The notes under the pieces: generated by a model | Told to the model about the DNA's origin: nothing | Databases searched by the model: none | The model's input: the letters and a program-made list of their open reading frames with translations, nothing else | Position numbers and translations under genes: made by a program | Shown: piece by piece, positions 41,514 through 51,351 of the stretch | How positions within the stretch are numbered: the first letter of the stretch is position 1 | Layout: the number at the start of each line of letters is the position of its first letter | Origin: Peribacillus saganii | GTDB lineage: Bacteria; Bacillota; Bacilli; Bacillales; DSM-1321 | Reading direction: 5' to 3' | Assembly (NCBI RefSeq): GCF_003429095.1 | Contig: NZ_QVTE01000045.1 | Location: forward strand, 62,001-126,000 | Length of the DNA stretch: 64,000 nt

Positions 41514-42206
41514 ATGAGCAATTATAATGTATTGGTCGTTGATGATGAGAAGGAAATCCGCGATGCGATTGAAATATATTTAAAAAATGAAGGAATTACT
41601 GTGATTAAGGCTCAAGATGGCATTGAAGCTATCGAAATCTTGGATAGCCGGCAAATCCACCTTATTATCCTGGATGTTATGATGCCGCGGCTTGATGGTA
41701 TTTCGACTACCTTTCGCATCCGTGAGCAAAAGAATATTCCAATCATTATCCTGAGTGCAAAAAGCGAGGATACAGACAAGATTCTCGGACTTCAAGTTGG
41801 TGCGGATGACTATGTAACAAAGCCGTTTAATCCGATGGAACTAATTGCCCGGGTAAAATCACAGCTTAGAAGATACGTAACCCTCGGTACATACGAAGGA
41901 ATAAACAAGGTTATAGATTTAAATGGCCTTACTCTTGACCAATCAGCGAAGGAAGTGACAGCACACGAAGAAGTTGTGAAACTGACGCCAATCGAATATA
42001 AAATTGTCGAATTGCTGATGACCAATGCAGGCCGTGTATTTTCTATTAACGATATTTATGAACGAGTTTGGAAGGAACCTGGCTACAATGCCGAAAATAC
42101 GGTGGCTGTGCATATCCGTAAAATCCGCGAAAAAATAGAAATCGATCCGAAAAATCCAAGATATTTAAAGGTGGTATGGGGAATTGGGTACAAAATGGAA
42201 AAGTAG
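41514..42206 (+). CDS. OmpR-family response regulator
   Basis: A 230-aa DNA-binding response regulator. The receiver has acidic pocket VDDEKE, phospho-acceptor D54 in IILDVMMPRLDG, Thr/Ser in IILSAKSED and Lys in YVTKPFNP. The winged helix covers the last 100 residues (LTPIEYKIVELLMTNAGRVF, VHIRKIREKIEIDP, VVWGIGYKME). The start is ATG 41514 because AAAGGAG at 41497-41503 is well placed for it, while a GTG at 41505 is too close. It overlaps the histidine kinase gene by 23 bases. The output genes are unknown. Confidence 0.93.
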   Translation: MSNYNVLVVDDEKEIRDAIEIYLKNEGITVIKAQDGIEAIEILDSRQIHLIILDVMMPRLDGISTTFRIREQKNIPIIILSAKSEDTDKILGLQVGADDYVTKPFNPMELIARVKSQLRRYVTLGTYEGINKVIDLNGLTLDQSAKEVTAHEEVVKLTPIEYKIVELLMTNAGRVFSINDIYERVWKEPGYNAENTVAVHIRKIREKIEIDPKNPRYLKVVWGIGYKMEK

Positions 42207-44427
42207 TATTGCTCTTGTAGCTTGGGTCCTGCTAATTACATTTGGGCTAAGCGGGGTCGTCTGGGGGGTAACGGACGCCAATCGTTATTTGAAAAAGAAC
42301 TACTTTCATACGGAGGAGTTTGAGGCAGAGCTGGATCAATTTATAAATTATTTATCCTTCTTTGAGTTAAGTGAAGTAACCAAAGATGACATAAAAAGAA
42401 AACTGACCGTAACAGCGAGTGAGATCGAGGAGCATCGAACCCGGTATGGAGATTTACCGGAACAAATCGCCAGTATTCAGGGTCAGTATGAGTCAAGGAT
42501 ACAAGAAGCGCAATACACTAAGAACGACGCAGTAGCCAAGGCATTAATCACAGAAAGGGATAAGAAGATAGAAGACATCTCCAATAATTTTTCCAGTGAT
42601 GAATATGTGCGGGAAAAAGTTTTAAAAGAAAAGGAACAGGCAATTGAAAACTACTACAATGATCAGGAAAATAACCGTGCAGAGTTTTTAAGATATAAAG
42701 CTGCTTTTAAATATTATTTAAAAAATACTGAAACGGAAGATGTTTATACTAATCTAAATATTTCCGAAGATGAATCGATGGAAACCGTTAAGGATGAAGT
42801 AATGACAAAAAGTGATATGCTGTTTATCCGCAGCTATCCATCCGAAGGAACTGACTACCTATCCACAGAAGGACGCAACAGCTTCTTTGATTATGAGAAT
42901 GAGTTCGCTATGCCATCTGTGAAACAAGATGCAAGATTGTTTGAAGGAGTAATTGCCATTCCAAAGTGGTCAGTAACGTCTTCCGCGTCAGTACTGGCAG
43001 GGTATCACACTTACCATAACAACCAACAAGTGTTCTTTATCTATACATTAACCGGCCTTGCTGCCCTTTTGATAAGCCTTTATTTATATAAAAGAATTTC
43101 AAAAGCACCATTTGTCACAGCTATGGAACTCGTAAGGCCATACTATAACCGGATTCCAATCGACGTAAGAACGATGTTATTGGGATTTACAGGCTTTATC
43201 ACTCTTTTAGTGCTGGCAAACAGTAATTATATCTTTTATGATCTAAACTATTATGTTATAGATGATATTATTTCAGGCCTTTTTGTCCAAGCACTTTTTG
43301 TCTTATTGACCCTTATGCAGGGGATTTTATTGACTGAGCGATTTAAGGATTCTCCCAGGCTCCAGGAAGACTGGAAGAGGAGCTTTCTGCCGAGAGGATA
43401 CAAGGCGGTTAAAGAAGCATTTGTAAACCGGAAGACTGGGACACAGACATTTTTATTATTGGCATTTGTATTTGTATCGGGAGTGGGGGTCACAGTGTCA
43501 GTGATACAGCCGGCTGTATTTGTTGTAACAATCCCCGTAATGATTTTTATCGGGATGCCGATTGTATTTATAATCTTCAAGCGCACAGGCTATTTTAATA
43601 AGATTGCCAGCACCACAAGTGAACTGGCACGAGGCCAATACCCTCAGGATTTGCCGGTAAAGGGAAGATCCGCTCTCGCTGAGCTTGCTGGAAATATTAA
43701 TACACTAAAAACGGGCGTGAAGATCTCGCAAAAGGAACAAGCGAAAAGTGAGCGCTTAAAAACGGAGCTGATTTCTAATGTAAGCCATGATCTGCGAACA
43801 CCATTAACCTCGATCATTACGTATACTGAACTATTAAAAACTCCTGATCTGCCAGAGGAAGACAGAAACTCTTATATTCAAATCATTGACCGGAAATCAA
43901 AACGGCTGAAGGTACTGATCGATGATTTATTTGAAGCCTCAAAAATGGCAAGCGGGAGTGTGGACCTAATAAAAGAAAGAGTTGATATTGTTCAGCTCTT
44001 GCAGCAGGCACTTGCTGAACATAATGAAACGATTAAGGAATCAACATTGCAATTCCGAGTGACAAATCCGGATAAGCCTGTCTACGCAATTGTCGATGGA
44101 CAGAAGCTTTGGCGTATGTTTGATAACTTAATAGGCAATATTTTAAAGTATTCCTTGGAAAATACGAGGGTCTATATTTCACTTAAAGCAGAAAAAGATC
44201 AGGCCATAATAGCCTTTAAAAATGTCGCCAAATATGAAATTGGTGAAAACACAGATGAACTGTTTGAAAGGTTTAAGCGCGGTGATACGTCGAGGCATAC
44301 CGAAGGCTCCGGGCTAGGGCTGGCGATAGCCAAATCAATCGCTGACCTGCATGGCGGGAGTCTCGATATTGAGGTCGATGCCGACTTGTTTAAAGTCATT
44401 GTAACCCTCGAAATTGTGGAAGCGTAA
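42184..44427 (+). CDS. Large membrane sensor histidine kinase
   Basis: A 747-aa kinase. A first membrane segment (residues about 8-26) is followed by a long extracytoplasmic region to about 275, with a charged coiled coil rich in Glu and Lys. Then come about six further membrane segments (for example VFFIYTLTGLAALLISLYLY and FLLLAFVFVSGVGVTVSVI) and a HAMP-like linker. The HisKA domain has H535 in LISNVSHDLRTPLTSIITYT, and HATPase_c has FDNLIGNILKYS and GSGLGLAIAKSIADLHGG. The start is TTG at 42184 inside the response regulator gene. The multi-helix middle part is unusual. No ligand can be assigned. Confidence 0.9.
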   Translation: MGTKWKSSIALVAWVLLITFGLSGVVWGVTDANRYLKKNYFHTEEFEAELDQFINYLSFFELSEVTKDDIKRKLTVTASEIEEHRTRYGDLPEQIASIQGQYESRIQEAQYTKNDAVAKALITERDKKIEDISNNFSSDEYVREKVLKEKEQAIENYYNDQENNRAEFLRYKAAFKYYLKNTETEDVYTNLNISEDESMETVKDEVMTKSDMLFIRSYPSEGTDYLSTEGRNSFFDYENEFAMPSVKQDARLFEGVIAIPKWSVTSSASVLAGYHTYHNNQQVFFIYTLTGLAALLISLYLYKRISKAPFVTAMELVRPYYNRIPIDVRTMLLGFTGFITLLVLANSNYIFYDLNYYVIDDIISGLFVQALFVLLTLMQGILLTERFKDSPRLQEDWKRSFLPRGYKAVKEAFVNRKTGTQTFLLLAFVFVSGVGVTVSVIQPAVFVVTIPVMIFIGMPIVFIIFKRTGYFNKIASTTSELARGQYPQDLPVKGRSALAELAGNINTLKTGVKISQKEQAKSERLKTELISNVSHDLRTPLTSIITYTELLKTPDLPEEDRNSYIQIIDRKSKRLKVLIDDLFEASKMASGSVDLIKERVDIVQLLQQALAEHNETIKESTLQFRVTNPDKPVYAIVDGQKLWRMFDNLIGNILKYSLENTRVYISLKAEKDQAIIAFKNVAKYEIGENTDELFERFKRGDTSRHTEGSGLGLAIAKSIADLHGGSLDIEVDADLFKVIVTLEIVEA

Positions 44428-44439
44428 TTCTGAGTTCGC

Positions 44440-44477
44440 AAAACCCGATTTATTTCTTGAGATAAACCGGGTTTTTT
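44440..44477. terminator. Bidirectional terminator
   Basis: aaaacccgatttat (44440-44453) pairs with ataaaccgggtttt (44462-44475) with one mismatch and six Ts, between the histidine kinase gene and the convergent beta-helix gene. Confidence 0.9.
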
Positions 44478-44505
44478 CTACAGGCGGCTTTTTGAAAATC
44501 GGCCG

Positions 44506-46050
44506 CTAAACTTTACTAACGTGAATATTTTGTATTCCTTGTCCTATTGCGATGGCCTTTCTGGCGGGCTTATCACTGGAAATGCTTTGGATTAACACGT
44601 CATCTGCCCGATTGTCCCCTCCGAAAACCTTAATGTCACTTCCTGCTGTAGTAAAATCCTTGATTTTAACATTGTTGAGCGTAACATTTCTGGCCCTGTA
44701 TTGAATCGCAATCATTGGATTTCCTTTGTAATCATATTTCGGATCACCAATTAGAGTAAAATTATTGATGGCAACATTTTTATAGGCGGCTACAACCATG
44801 CAGCGCGGCGTAGATCCTGAATATAAATCTGTGAAAACGGGAGCAACCGCGACAATATTCGCCGCCCTGATATTAAAGGCAGTCTTAGATTCCGGGTCAG
44901 ACATTTTATGGTGGCCAATATGTCGGAAATTATAGGAACGGTTGTCATTAACAGAAAGGTGTCCGGTGATATAAACGTTTGCTGCGGCTGAGGAATTATG
45001 GTGGGCCTTTACCTCCACCCCTCCGAAGCATCTGGCAGTTGAATTGTTCACAAGCCATATATTCCTGGAGCCGTCATCTACCTCTATCCCATTAGAGTTG
45101 GAAAACCCCTTTGCATGGGCCCGACCGCTTGGGTCACACATATGTGAATTTGAAATGATAATGTCATCACTATGGTGAGTCGTGATGCCATCATCGCCGA
45201 AGCCATAACCATTCAAATTGTCCAGCCACACATATTTGCTTCCTCCGCGTGCCCTGATGCCATCACCAGAATAATTATAGAGGGTGGAAGATATATCAAA
45301 GCAATGCAGACCCGGGTTGATCGCCTCCACATCCTTCACCCACCCATAGGTGACATTGGCAAAGGTCAAGCAGCTGGAATGATTGCCAAAGGTACTCGTT
45401 TTTTCGGCATTGCCCAGTCTCTCCACATTCCAATCCAGGCTCATACCCTGAACAAGTATGTTTCGGTTGCCTTTCCAATGATGCGCATTTGTGATCAGCC
45501 GCCTGCCTTTTGGAGCATCATTATGCAATTTTATAATGGTCTTTCCTTTTCCCTCGCCAATAAGGCATGTCCATGATGGCAGCCTGATCCCTTTTGTAAT
45601 ATAAACTCCTGCAGGAACAACTACCTTCACTTTGCCGCTCCCGAATGCCTTCCGAAAGGCTTCCGTATTGTCAGTGATCCCGTCTCCCACTCCCCCAAAG
45701 TCTTTCACATTCACTTCTCGCTTTGTTTTGCGGAATAAATCATCGTATTCTTGGTCTAATCGCCCTTTCCATTCAGGATATACATCCCCAGTGGCAGCAG
45801 TCGCCGGACCATCATCATCTTCTAAACTACAAAAAAGGCCGAATAATTTCTTTTTCAGCCTTCCGAAAATAGATGATGGTGAAATATCCGCCTGTTTTTG
45901 TTCTTCGAAAAAAGGGTTAACCTTGCTATTTTTGCTGAAAAGCTTGTCTCTTTCCAGAATGATTTCTCGTTCAGAACGTACGTCGCCAATTAATCCCGCT
46001 ATTAACTTGCGGTTTCTTGCTGGGTTATGTTTTTTATCTAAATAGATCAT
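44506..46050 (-). CDS. Pectate-lyase-superfamily right-handed beta-helix protein
   Basis: A 514-aa protein. Residues 1-110 are charged and partly disordered. From about residue 113 the sequence VNVKDFGGVGDGITDNTEAF opens a Pectate_lyase_3/GH28-like beta helix with repeated coils (ISSTLYNYSGDGIRARGGSK, DDGITTHHSDDIIISNSH, GVEVKAHHNSSAAANVYITG). No signal peptide or anchor is visible, so its location is unclear. Relatives act as polysaccharide lyases, epimerases or phage tail spikes. The substrate is unknown. It is monocistronic, with GAGGTGAAGACG before the ATG. Confidence 0.85.
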   Translation of the reverse strand: MIYLDKKHNPARNRKLIAGLIGDVRSEREIILERDKLFSKNSKVNPFFEEQKQADISPSSIFGRLKKKLFGLFCSLEDDDGPATAATGDVYPEWKGRLDQEYDDLFRKTKREVNVKDFGGVGDGITDNTEAFRKAFGSGKVKVVVPAGVYITKGIRLPSWTCLIGEGKGKTIIKLHNDAPKGRRLITNAHHWKGNRNILVQGMSLDWNVERLGNAEKTSTFGNHSSCLTFANVTYGWVKDVEAINPGLHCFDISSTLYNYSGDGIRARGGSKYVWLDNLNGYGFGDDGITTHHSDDIIISNSHMCDPSGRAHAKGFSNSNGIEVDDGSRNIWLVNNSTARCFGGVEVKAHHNSSAAANVYITGHLSVNDNRSYNFRHIGHHKMSDPESKTAFNIRAANIVAVAPVFTDLYSGSTPRCMVVAAYKNVAINNFTLIGDPKYDYKGNPMIAIQYRARNVTLNNVKIKDFTTAGSDIKVFGGDNRADDVLIQSISSDKPARKAIAIGQGIQNIHVSKV

Positions 46051-46492
46051 TTTACGTCTTCACCTCAAGTTTTACATTGCTATAGAATAATATTCCCGCT
46101 TAACAGTAATGTAACCACAATAATTAGTAGCATGATTTTTAATATGTTTTTGCTTTAGTACAGTAAATGCTATACTACGTTACTAATTTATTGTTTAAAA
46201 GTGATATTTTTAAAGAGTTACAGCTGTACAATATGAACTATTTTGCAGAGTAAATTCTGCAAGTGTTTGCATCCCTTTCTATCCTTCCATGCCGACTTAA
46301 TATATGGTTTTATGAAAATAGAAGACATTTTATTTGAATTTTAGAAATATATTTGGTTAGAACCAAAATACTATCTAGACGAAATAGAAATTATCAGGTA
46401 ATATAATTTCAGAATATTAATTTTATTATCAATTTTTAGTTAGTAACAGGAGATGCATTGAAATAAAACAAGAGAAAATGGGGGTATTCAGT
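46051..46492. promoter_or_regulatory. Upstream region of the liv operon with CodY-like box
   Basis: A 442-bp gap. TAATTTCAGAATATT at 46404-46418 matches the CodY box AATTTTCWGAAAATT at 12 of 15 positions and overlaps a TATAAT at 46402-46407. Upstream is a perfect inverted repeat TTTGGTT-AG-AACCAAA (46352-46367). CodY control of branched-chain amino-acid uptake would make sense. The rest is A+T-rich with no ORF. Confidence 0.5.
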
Positions 46493-47683
46493 ATGAAAAA
46501 GAAAAAGCTAGCAGGAATTTTTCTATCGCTATCATTAACTACAGGCCTATTGGCAGGCTGCGGTGGTGAGAAAAGCAGCGGTGGTTCATCGTCAGGCGGG
46601 GGCGGAGACACTATTAAAATTGGTGCCAACCTTGAGTTATCAGGCGGTGTGGCATCTTATGGCCAATCTATCGCACAAGGCTTGGAACTAGGTCTTAAAG
46701 AAATTAATAAAGAAGGAATTGACGGAAAGAAAATCGAGCTTGTTAAGTTCGATAACAAATCTGAAGCCTCTGAAGCAACAAACGGTGCAATTAAATTAGT
46801 AAACCAGGATAAAGTTGCTGCCATTGTCGGTGCTGCTACAAGTACAAATACACTGGCTCAGGTGCAGATTGTAACAGATAAGAAGATCCCGTTAATAACG
46901 CCAACAGGTACAAGCCCAGCTGTAACTATGGGTGAAAAGGGCGATAAGCTAAACGAATATATCTTCAGAACATGCTTTATCGACCCATTCCAGGGAACTG
47001 TTGCAGCAAACTTTGCAACACAGGAAAAGGGCTCTAAAACAGCTGCTATCTTCATCGACAGTGCAAGTGATTACTCCAAGGGACTTGCTAAGTCATTTAA
47101 AGAAGTCTATGAAAAAAATGGCGGAAAAGTTGTAGCTGAAGAGGCTTATGTTGCAAAGGATACAGATTTCCGTGCAACATTGACTCGCATCAAATCTGCT
47201 AAGCCAGATTTCGTTTTCCTTCCTGGTTATTATGAAGAAGTTGGTCTGATCGTGAAGCAGGCACGTGACCTCGGCCTTGATGTACCATTCATGGGCGGCG
47301 ACGGCTGGGATTCTCCTAAGCTGATTGAAATCGCAGGCAACGATGCTTTAAACAACACTTTCATTACAAATCACTACTCTTCTGGTGATGAAGACAAGAA
47401 AATTCAGGACTTCGTAGCTGCGTTTAAGGCAGAGTACAAAAAAGATGCTCCAGATGCATTCCACGCACTTGGCTATGACACTGCATACTTCCTTGCAGAT
47501 GCCATCAAGCGCGCTGGAAGCACTGACCCTGAAAAAATTCAAAAGGCCCTTGCTGAAACAAAGGATCTTTCATTAGTTTCCGGCCAGTTCACTCTTGACG
47601 AAAACCATGATCCGATAAAATCTGCGACCATTCTTGAATTCAAAGACGGAAAACAAGAATTTAACACAAAAATCAATCCATAA
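46493..47683 (+). CDS. livJ: Branched-chain amino-acid ABC transporter substrate-binding lipoprotein
   Basis: A 396-aa periplasmic-binding-protein-type I family member (LivJ/LivK). The lipobox LLAGC is at about residues 17-21, followed by a Ser/Gly linker (EKSSGGSSSGGGGDT). The fold shows IKIGANLELSGGVASYGQSI, LVNQDKVAAIVGAATSTNTL, FLPGYYEEVGLIVKQARDLG and HALGYDTAYFLADAIKRAG. The start is ATG 46493, after GGGGGTATT. An ATG at 46478 would precede the RBS. It is the first gene of the livJHMGF operon. The family also includes amide and urea binders, so branched-chain specificity is probable, not proven. Confidence 0.92.
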   Translation: MKKKKLAGIFLSLSLTTGLLAGCGGEKSSGGSSSGGGGDTIKIGANLELSGGVASYGQSIAQGLELGLKEINKEGIDGKKIELVKFDNKSEASEATNGAIKLVNQDKVAAIVGAATSTNTLAQVQIVTDKKIPLITPTGTSPAVTMGEKGDKLNEYIFRTCFIDPFQGTVAANFATQEKGSKTAAIFIDSASDYSKGLAKSFKEVYEKNGGKVVAEEAYVAKDTDFRATLTRIKSAKPDFVFLPGYYEEVGLIVKQARDLGLDVPFMGGDGWDSPKLIEIAGNDALNNTFITNHYSSGDEDKKIQDFVAAFKAEYKKDAPDAFHALGYDTAYFLADAIKRAGSTDPEKIQKALAETKDLSLVSGQFTLDENHDPIKSATILEFKDGKQEFNTKINP

Positions 47684-47741
47684 AAAAAGAGCTGAACCTC
47701 AGTCAGCTTCTAAACATCACAATTTTGATATTTCCAACACT

Positions 47742-47768
47742 TGAATAGGGGGCGTTGCCCCCTATTCA
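47742..47768 (+). terminator. GC-rich hairpin between livJ and livH
   Basis: A perfect 11-bp stem (tgaataggggg 47742-47752, ccccctattca 47758-47768) with a 5-nt loop and only a short T tract. It probably stabilises livJ mRNA or gives partial termination. Confidence 0.7.
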
Positions 47769-47815
47769 TTGTTACAAAGAGAGGAAATACAGCAGCACTA
47801 AGGGGAGAGGCTAGA

Positions 47816-48694
47816 ATGGAATTTGTACAACAGCTAGTAAACGGAATATCCCTCGGCAGTATATATGCCTTGATTGCACTAGGCTATACAATGGTTTATG
47901 GTATCGTCAAGCTTATAAACTTCGCCCATGGGGATGTATTTATGGTCGGGGCCTTCGTAGGTTTTTATGCTATTACAATTTTAGATATGTCATTTTTCCC
48001 AGCCTTAATTTTGGCTATGGTAGTGTGTGCACTATTCGGGATCCTGGTTGAACGGATCGCTTATAAACCGCTTAGAAATGCAACGCGCATCGCAGCGCTG
48101 ATCACAGCAATTGGGGTATCACTTTTAATTGAATACGGCGTTATTTACTTCCGCGGCGCACAGCCGGAAGCTTACCCGGGAGATGTTCTTCCCACAAGCA
48201 GCATCGATATCTTTGGAGTTGCGATAAGCAGCCAGTCTTTATTCATTCTTACTATTTCAATAGTACTCATGGTGATTCTTCAATTTATCGTCCATAAGAC
48301 CAAAATCGGAAAGGCAATGCGCGCAGTATCCTTTGATGCTGAAGCTGCCAGGCTTATGGGTATTAACGTTGATAATACGATTTCAGCAACATTTGCGATT
48401 GGATCTGCTTTAGCAGGTGCAGCGGGTGTTATCTTTGGAACTTACTATATTAAGATTGAACCGTTAATGGGGGTCCTTCCCGGATTGAAAGCGTTCGTTG
48501 CAGCCGTGCTTGGAGGAATTGGAATTATTCCAGGAGCAATGGTAGGAGGCCTGCTGCTCGGCTTGATTGAATCGCTTGTTAGCGCCTTCGGATACTCCTT
48601 ATGGCGTGATGCAGTAGCCTTTGTTGTGCTAATTCTGATTTTGATTTTCCTTCCGTCCGGTTTGTTCGGGAAAAATAGAAGAGAAAAGGTATAG
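47816..48694 (+). CDS. livH: Branched-chain amino-acid ABC transporter permease LivH
   Basis: A 292-aa membrane permease with about eight helices. LivH features are FVQQLVNGISLGSIYALIAL, GYTMVYGIVKLINFAHGDVF and the EAA-like loop near AEAARLMGINVDNTISATFA, then AVLGGIGIIPGAMVGGLLLG. The start at 47816 follows AAGGGGAGAGG. An open frame extends 75 bases upstream but runs through the hairpin and lacks an RBS. It pairs with LivM to form the channel. Confidence 0.94.
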   Translation: MEFVQQLVNGISLGSIYALIALGYTMVYGIVKLINFAHGDVFMVGAFVGFYAITILDMSFFPALILAMVVCALFGILVERIAYKPLRNATRIAALITAIGVSLLIEYGVIYFRGAQPEAYPGDVLPTSSIDIFGVAISSQSLFILTISIVLMVILQFIVHKTKIGKAMRAVSFDAEAARLMGINVDNTISATFAIGSALAGAAGVIFGTYYIKIEPLMGVLPGLKAFVAAVLGGIGIIPGAMVGGLLLGLIESLVSAFGYSLWRDAVAFVVLILILIFLPSGLFGKNRREKV

Positions 48695-48709
48695 GGGAGG
48701 GAGCAAGTG

Positions 48710-49684
48710 ATGACTAACATTAAAAATGCAAAAGGTTTTTGGCTCTCTATACTGCTAGCCATTGTTTTCTTTGTAGTGGTACAATTCCTGATTAACGGAG
48801 CACTAATAAATGATTTTTATATTAATACATTATTTTTTATTGGTATTAACATTATTCTAGCTGTCAGCCTGCATTTAATCATCGGTATTACTGGCCAGTT
48901 CTCCATTGGGCATGCCGGGTTTCTGGCAGTCGGTGCGTATGCATCCGCCATTATCTCTATGAAGCTGGAGCTTCCATTTGCTTTGGCGCTTGTTACAGGC
49001 GGTATTGTGGCTGCAGTTGCAGGTCTTATAATTGGGATTCCGAGCTTGCGGCTTAAAGGCGACTATCTTGCCATTGCGACACTTGGATTCGGAGAGATTG
49101 TCCGAATTATCTTCCTGAACATCGATTATGTCGGTGGGGCAAGCGGAATGCAGGTTTCCCACATGACAACCTGGCCGTGGATTTTTGTTTCTGTTTTGGT
49201 TACGATCATTGTAATTACTAACTTTACAAACTCAACACATGGAAGGGCGTGTATCTCTGTTCGTGAGGATGAGACGGCCGCTGATGCAATGGGGATTAAT
49301 ACGACCTATTATAAGGTGGTGGCTTTCGTTATTGGCTCATTTTTTGCAGGTATTGCGGGAGCGCTGTATGCCCACAACTTCTATATTATCCAGCCGTCTA
49401 ACTTCGGCTTTTTGAAGTCATTTGATATTTTAATCTTTGTTGTGCTTGGCGGTCTTGGCAGCATGTCAGGTGCCGTAATTGCTGCAATCCTGCTGACGAT
49501 CATTTCCACATTCCTGCAGGATTATCCCGAAACACGAATGATCATCTACAGCCTTGTGCTGATCGTAATGATGCTTTATCGTCCGCAGGGCCTTATGGGC
49601 ACAAAGGAAATTACATCATTTTTCAAGAAACGCAAGAATGTTGAAGGGGGTCCTAAGGATGGAAACCACCACACCGTTGCTTAA
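48710..49684 (+). CDS. livM: Branched-chain amino-acid ABC transporter permease LivM
   Basis: A 324-aa membrane permease. LivM features are ILAVSLHLIIGITGQFSIGH, AGFLAVGAYASAIIS, SLRLKGDYLAIATLGFGEIV and the EAA loop VREDETAADAMGINTTYYKV. The ATG at 48710 follows GGGAGGGAGCA; a GTG 3 bases earlier is an alternative. The 3' end overlaps livG by 26 bases, which suggests coupled translation. The short cytoplasmic tail is basic. Confidence 0.94.
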   Translation: MTNIKNAKGFWLSILLAIVFFVVVQFLINGALINDFYINTLFFIGINIILAVSLHLIIGITGQFSIGHAGFLAVGAYASAIISMKLELPFALALVTGGIVAAVAGLIIGIPSLRLKGDYLAIATLGFGEIVRIIFLNIDYVGGASGMQVSHMTTWPWIFVSVLVTIIVITNFTNSTHGRACISVREDETAADAMGINTTYYKVVAFVIGSFFAGIAGALYAHNFYIIQPSNFGFLKSFDILIFVVLGGLGSMSGAVIAAILLTIISTFLQDYPETRMIIYSLVLIVMMLYRPQGLMGTKEITSFFKKRKNVEGGPKDGNHHTVA

Positions 49685-50438
49685 AGTCGATCAAGTTGGA
49701 ATCCAATTCGGCGGATTAAAGGCTGTGTCTGGAGTGAATGCAGAGCTGTTTCAGGGAGAACTGGTCGGCCTAATCGGTCCAAACGGGGCAGGAAAAACAA
49801 CTTTTTTCAATCTGCTCACTGGCGTATATGTCCCTACAGAAGGACAAATCCTGCTGAATGGCGAAAAACTGAATAAACTGCCCCCTTTTAAAATAACAAG
49901 AAAGGGAATTAGCCGTACATTCCAGAATATCCGTCTTTTCAGTGAGCTTTCGGTTATCGACAATGTAAAGGTTGCCTACCATTCTCTTGCCAAACATACG
50001 GCTATCAGCTCAATTTTTAGACTGCCTGGCCATTTTTCCGGTGAACAGGTAATGGATGAAAAGGCTATTGAATTCCTAAAGATATTCAATCTGGATGGCT
50101 TTAAGGATGAGAAGGCGAAAAATCTTCCTTACGGCCAGCAGAGACGGTTGGAAATTGCGCGTGCCCTTGCCGCCAATCCAAGACTCCTGCTCCTTGATGA
50201 ACCTGCAGCCGGGATGAACCCGCACGAAACAAAGGAATTGATGAATCTGATTGCCTTTATCCGTGAACGTTTCAGCCTGACTGTTTTGTTAATTGAACAT
50301 GATATGCCGCTGGTAATGGGTGTCTGTGACAGAATTTATGTGCTTGACCACGGCCAGCTGATCGCACAGGGAACGCCTGAAGAAATAAGAAACAATCCAA
50401 AAGTCATCGAAGCGTATCTCGGCGAGGAGGTTTCATAA
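49659..50438 (+). CDS. livG: Branched-chain amino-acid ABC transporter ATPase LivG
   Basis: A 259-aa ABC ATPase. Walker A is GPNGAGKTT, the Q-loop region is [18 protein letters not shown], the signature region [16 protein letters not shown] has the Y-G-Q form typical of LivG, Walker B is [13 protein letters not shown] and the switch His is in [10 protein letters not shown]. The C-terminal BCA_ABC_TP extension ([20 protein letters not shown]) is present. The start is ATG 49659, after AAGGGGGTCCTAAGG, inside livM. It ends one base into livF. Confidence 0.94.
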   Translation: METTTPLLKVDQVGIQFGGLKAVSGVNAELFQGELVGLIGPNGAGKTTFFNLLTGVYVPTEGQILLNGEKLNKLPPFKITRKGISRTFQNIRLFSELSVIDNVKVAYHSLAKHTAISSIFRLPGHFSGEQVMDEKAIEFLKIFNLDGFKDEKAKNLPYGQQRRLEIARALAANPRLLLLDEPAAGMNPHETKELMNLIAFIRERFSLTVLLIEHDMPLVMGVCDRIYVLDHGQLIAQGTPEEIRNNPKVIEAYLGEEVS

Positions 50439-51145
50439 TGCTAAAGGTAAAAAATGTAAATGTATTTTACGGAAATATCCAGGCAATCCGTGATGTTTCT
50501 CTTGAAGTCAATGAGGGTGAAATTGTCACGTTAATTGGAGCTAACGGAGCCGGTAAAAGTACATTGCTTAAGACGGTTTCAGGCCTATTGAAGCCTAAGC
50601 AAGGCCAAATAGTATATGAAGGAAAAACTATTAATGGGAAAGCGGCTCAAACCATTGTTAAACAAGGAATTTCCCATGTTCCTGAAGGACGCCGCATTTT
50701 TGCCAATATGTCAGTAGAAGAAAACCTGGAATTAGGGGCGTTTCTGCGAAAAGATAAAGCTGGCATTCGAGAGGATATGGAAAAAGTGTATGAACTGTTT
50801 CCCCGGCTGCTTGAACGGCTGAAGCAGCAAGCGGGAACCCTTTCAGGGGGAGAACAGCAAATGTTGGCTATGGGACGTGCTTTAATGGCACGCCCGCGAT
50901 TGCTCCTGTTAGATGAACCATCGATGGGGCTGGCCCCGCTGCTTGTTAAAACCATCTTCCGCATTATTGAAGAAATCAACAAGACCGGCACCACCATTTT
51001 GCTTGTAGAACAAAACGCGAATTTGGCACTTTCCATTGCTCACCGTGCTTATGTTGTCGAAACCGGCAGAATCGTCCTGTCAGGCTCAGCAGAAGAGCTG
51101 ACAGCCAGTGAACAGGTCAAGATGGCTTATCTTGGCGGCCATTAA
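50438..51145 (+). CDS. livF: Branched-chain amino-acid ABC transporter ATPase LivF
   Basis: A 235-aa ABC ATPase, partner of LivG. Walker A is GANGAGKST, then [20 protein letters not shown] (the LivF hallmark), signature [16 protein letters not shown], Walker [14 protein letters not shown] and [12 protein letters not shown]. Its start overlaps the livG stop by one base (TAATG), with GAGGAGGTT upstream. It is the last gene of the operon, with a terminator 50 bp on. Confidence 0.95.
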   Translation: MLKVKNVNVFYGNIQAIRDVSLEVNEGEIVTLIGANGAGKSTLLKTVSGLLKPKQGQIVYEGKTINGKAAQTIVKQGISHVPEGRRIFANMSVEENLELGAFLRKDKAGIREDMEKVYELFPRLLERLKQQAGTLSGGEQQMLAMGRALMARPRLLLLDEPSMGLAPLLVKTIFRIIEEINKTGTTILLVEQNANLALSIAHRAYVVETGRIVLSGSAEELTASEQVKMAYLGGH

Positions 51146-51197
51146 AAAATATTTTCAAAAGACGGCATTGTCAGGTGTTTTACCTTTCAGTAACTCG

Positions 51198-51227
51198 CCC
51201 TGTCCCGGTTTCGGGATAGGGTCTTTG
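51198..51227 (+). terminator. Terminator of the liv operon
   Basis: A stem ccctgtcccg (51198-51207) with cgggataggg (51212-51221), one G·U pair, GTTT loop, followed by TCTTTG. Confidence 0.85.
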
Positions 51228-51351
51228 TCATTTTAGACTATGGTAAGAATATGGCAAACCAAATGAGTAGCTCCTACCGTATAGATACCCTTTTCGTGGA
51301 AAATTGTATATGATAGAAGCAGTTTTAATGATGGATGCAGGAGAGATGAAT

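Noticed and set aside
42184-42206. Possible frameshift joining response regulator and kinase
   Set aside because: A 23-bp overlap with a TTG start and complete domains on both sides is normal for two-component gene pairs.
45172-46045. Plus-strand frames of over 130 codons within the beta-helix gene
   Set aside because: They are antisense to a protein with clear beta-helix repeats and have no ribosome binding sites.
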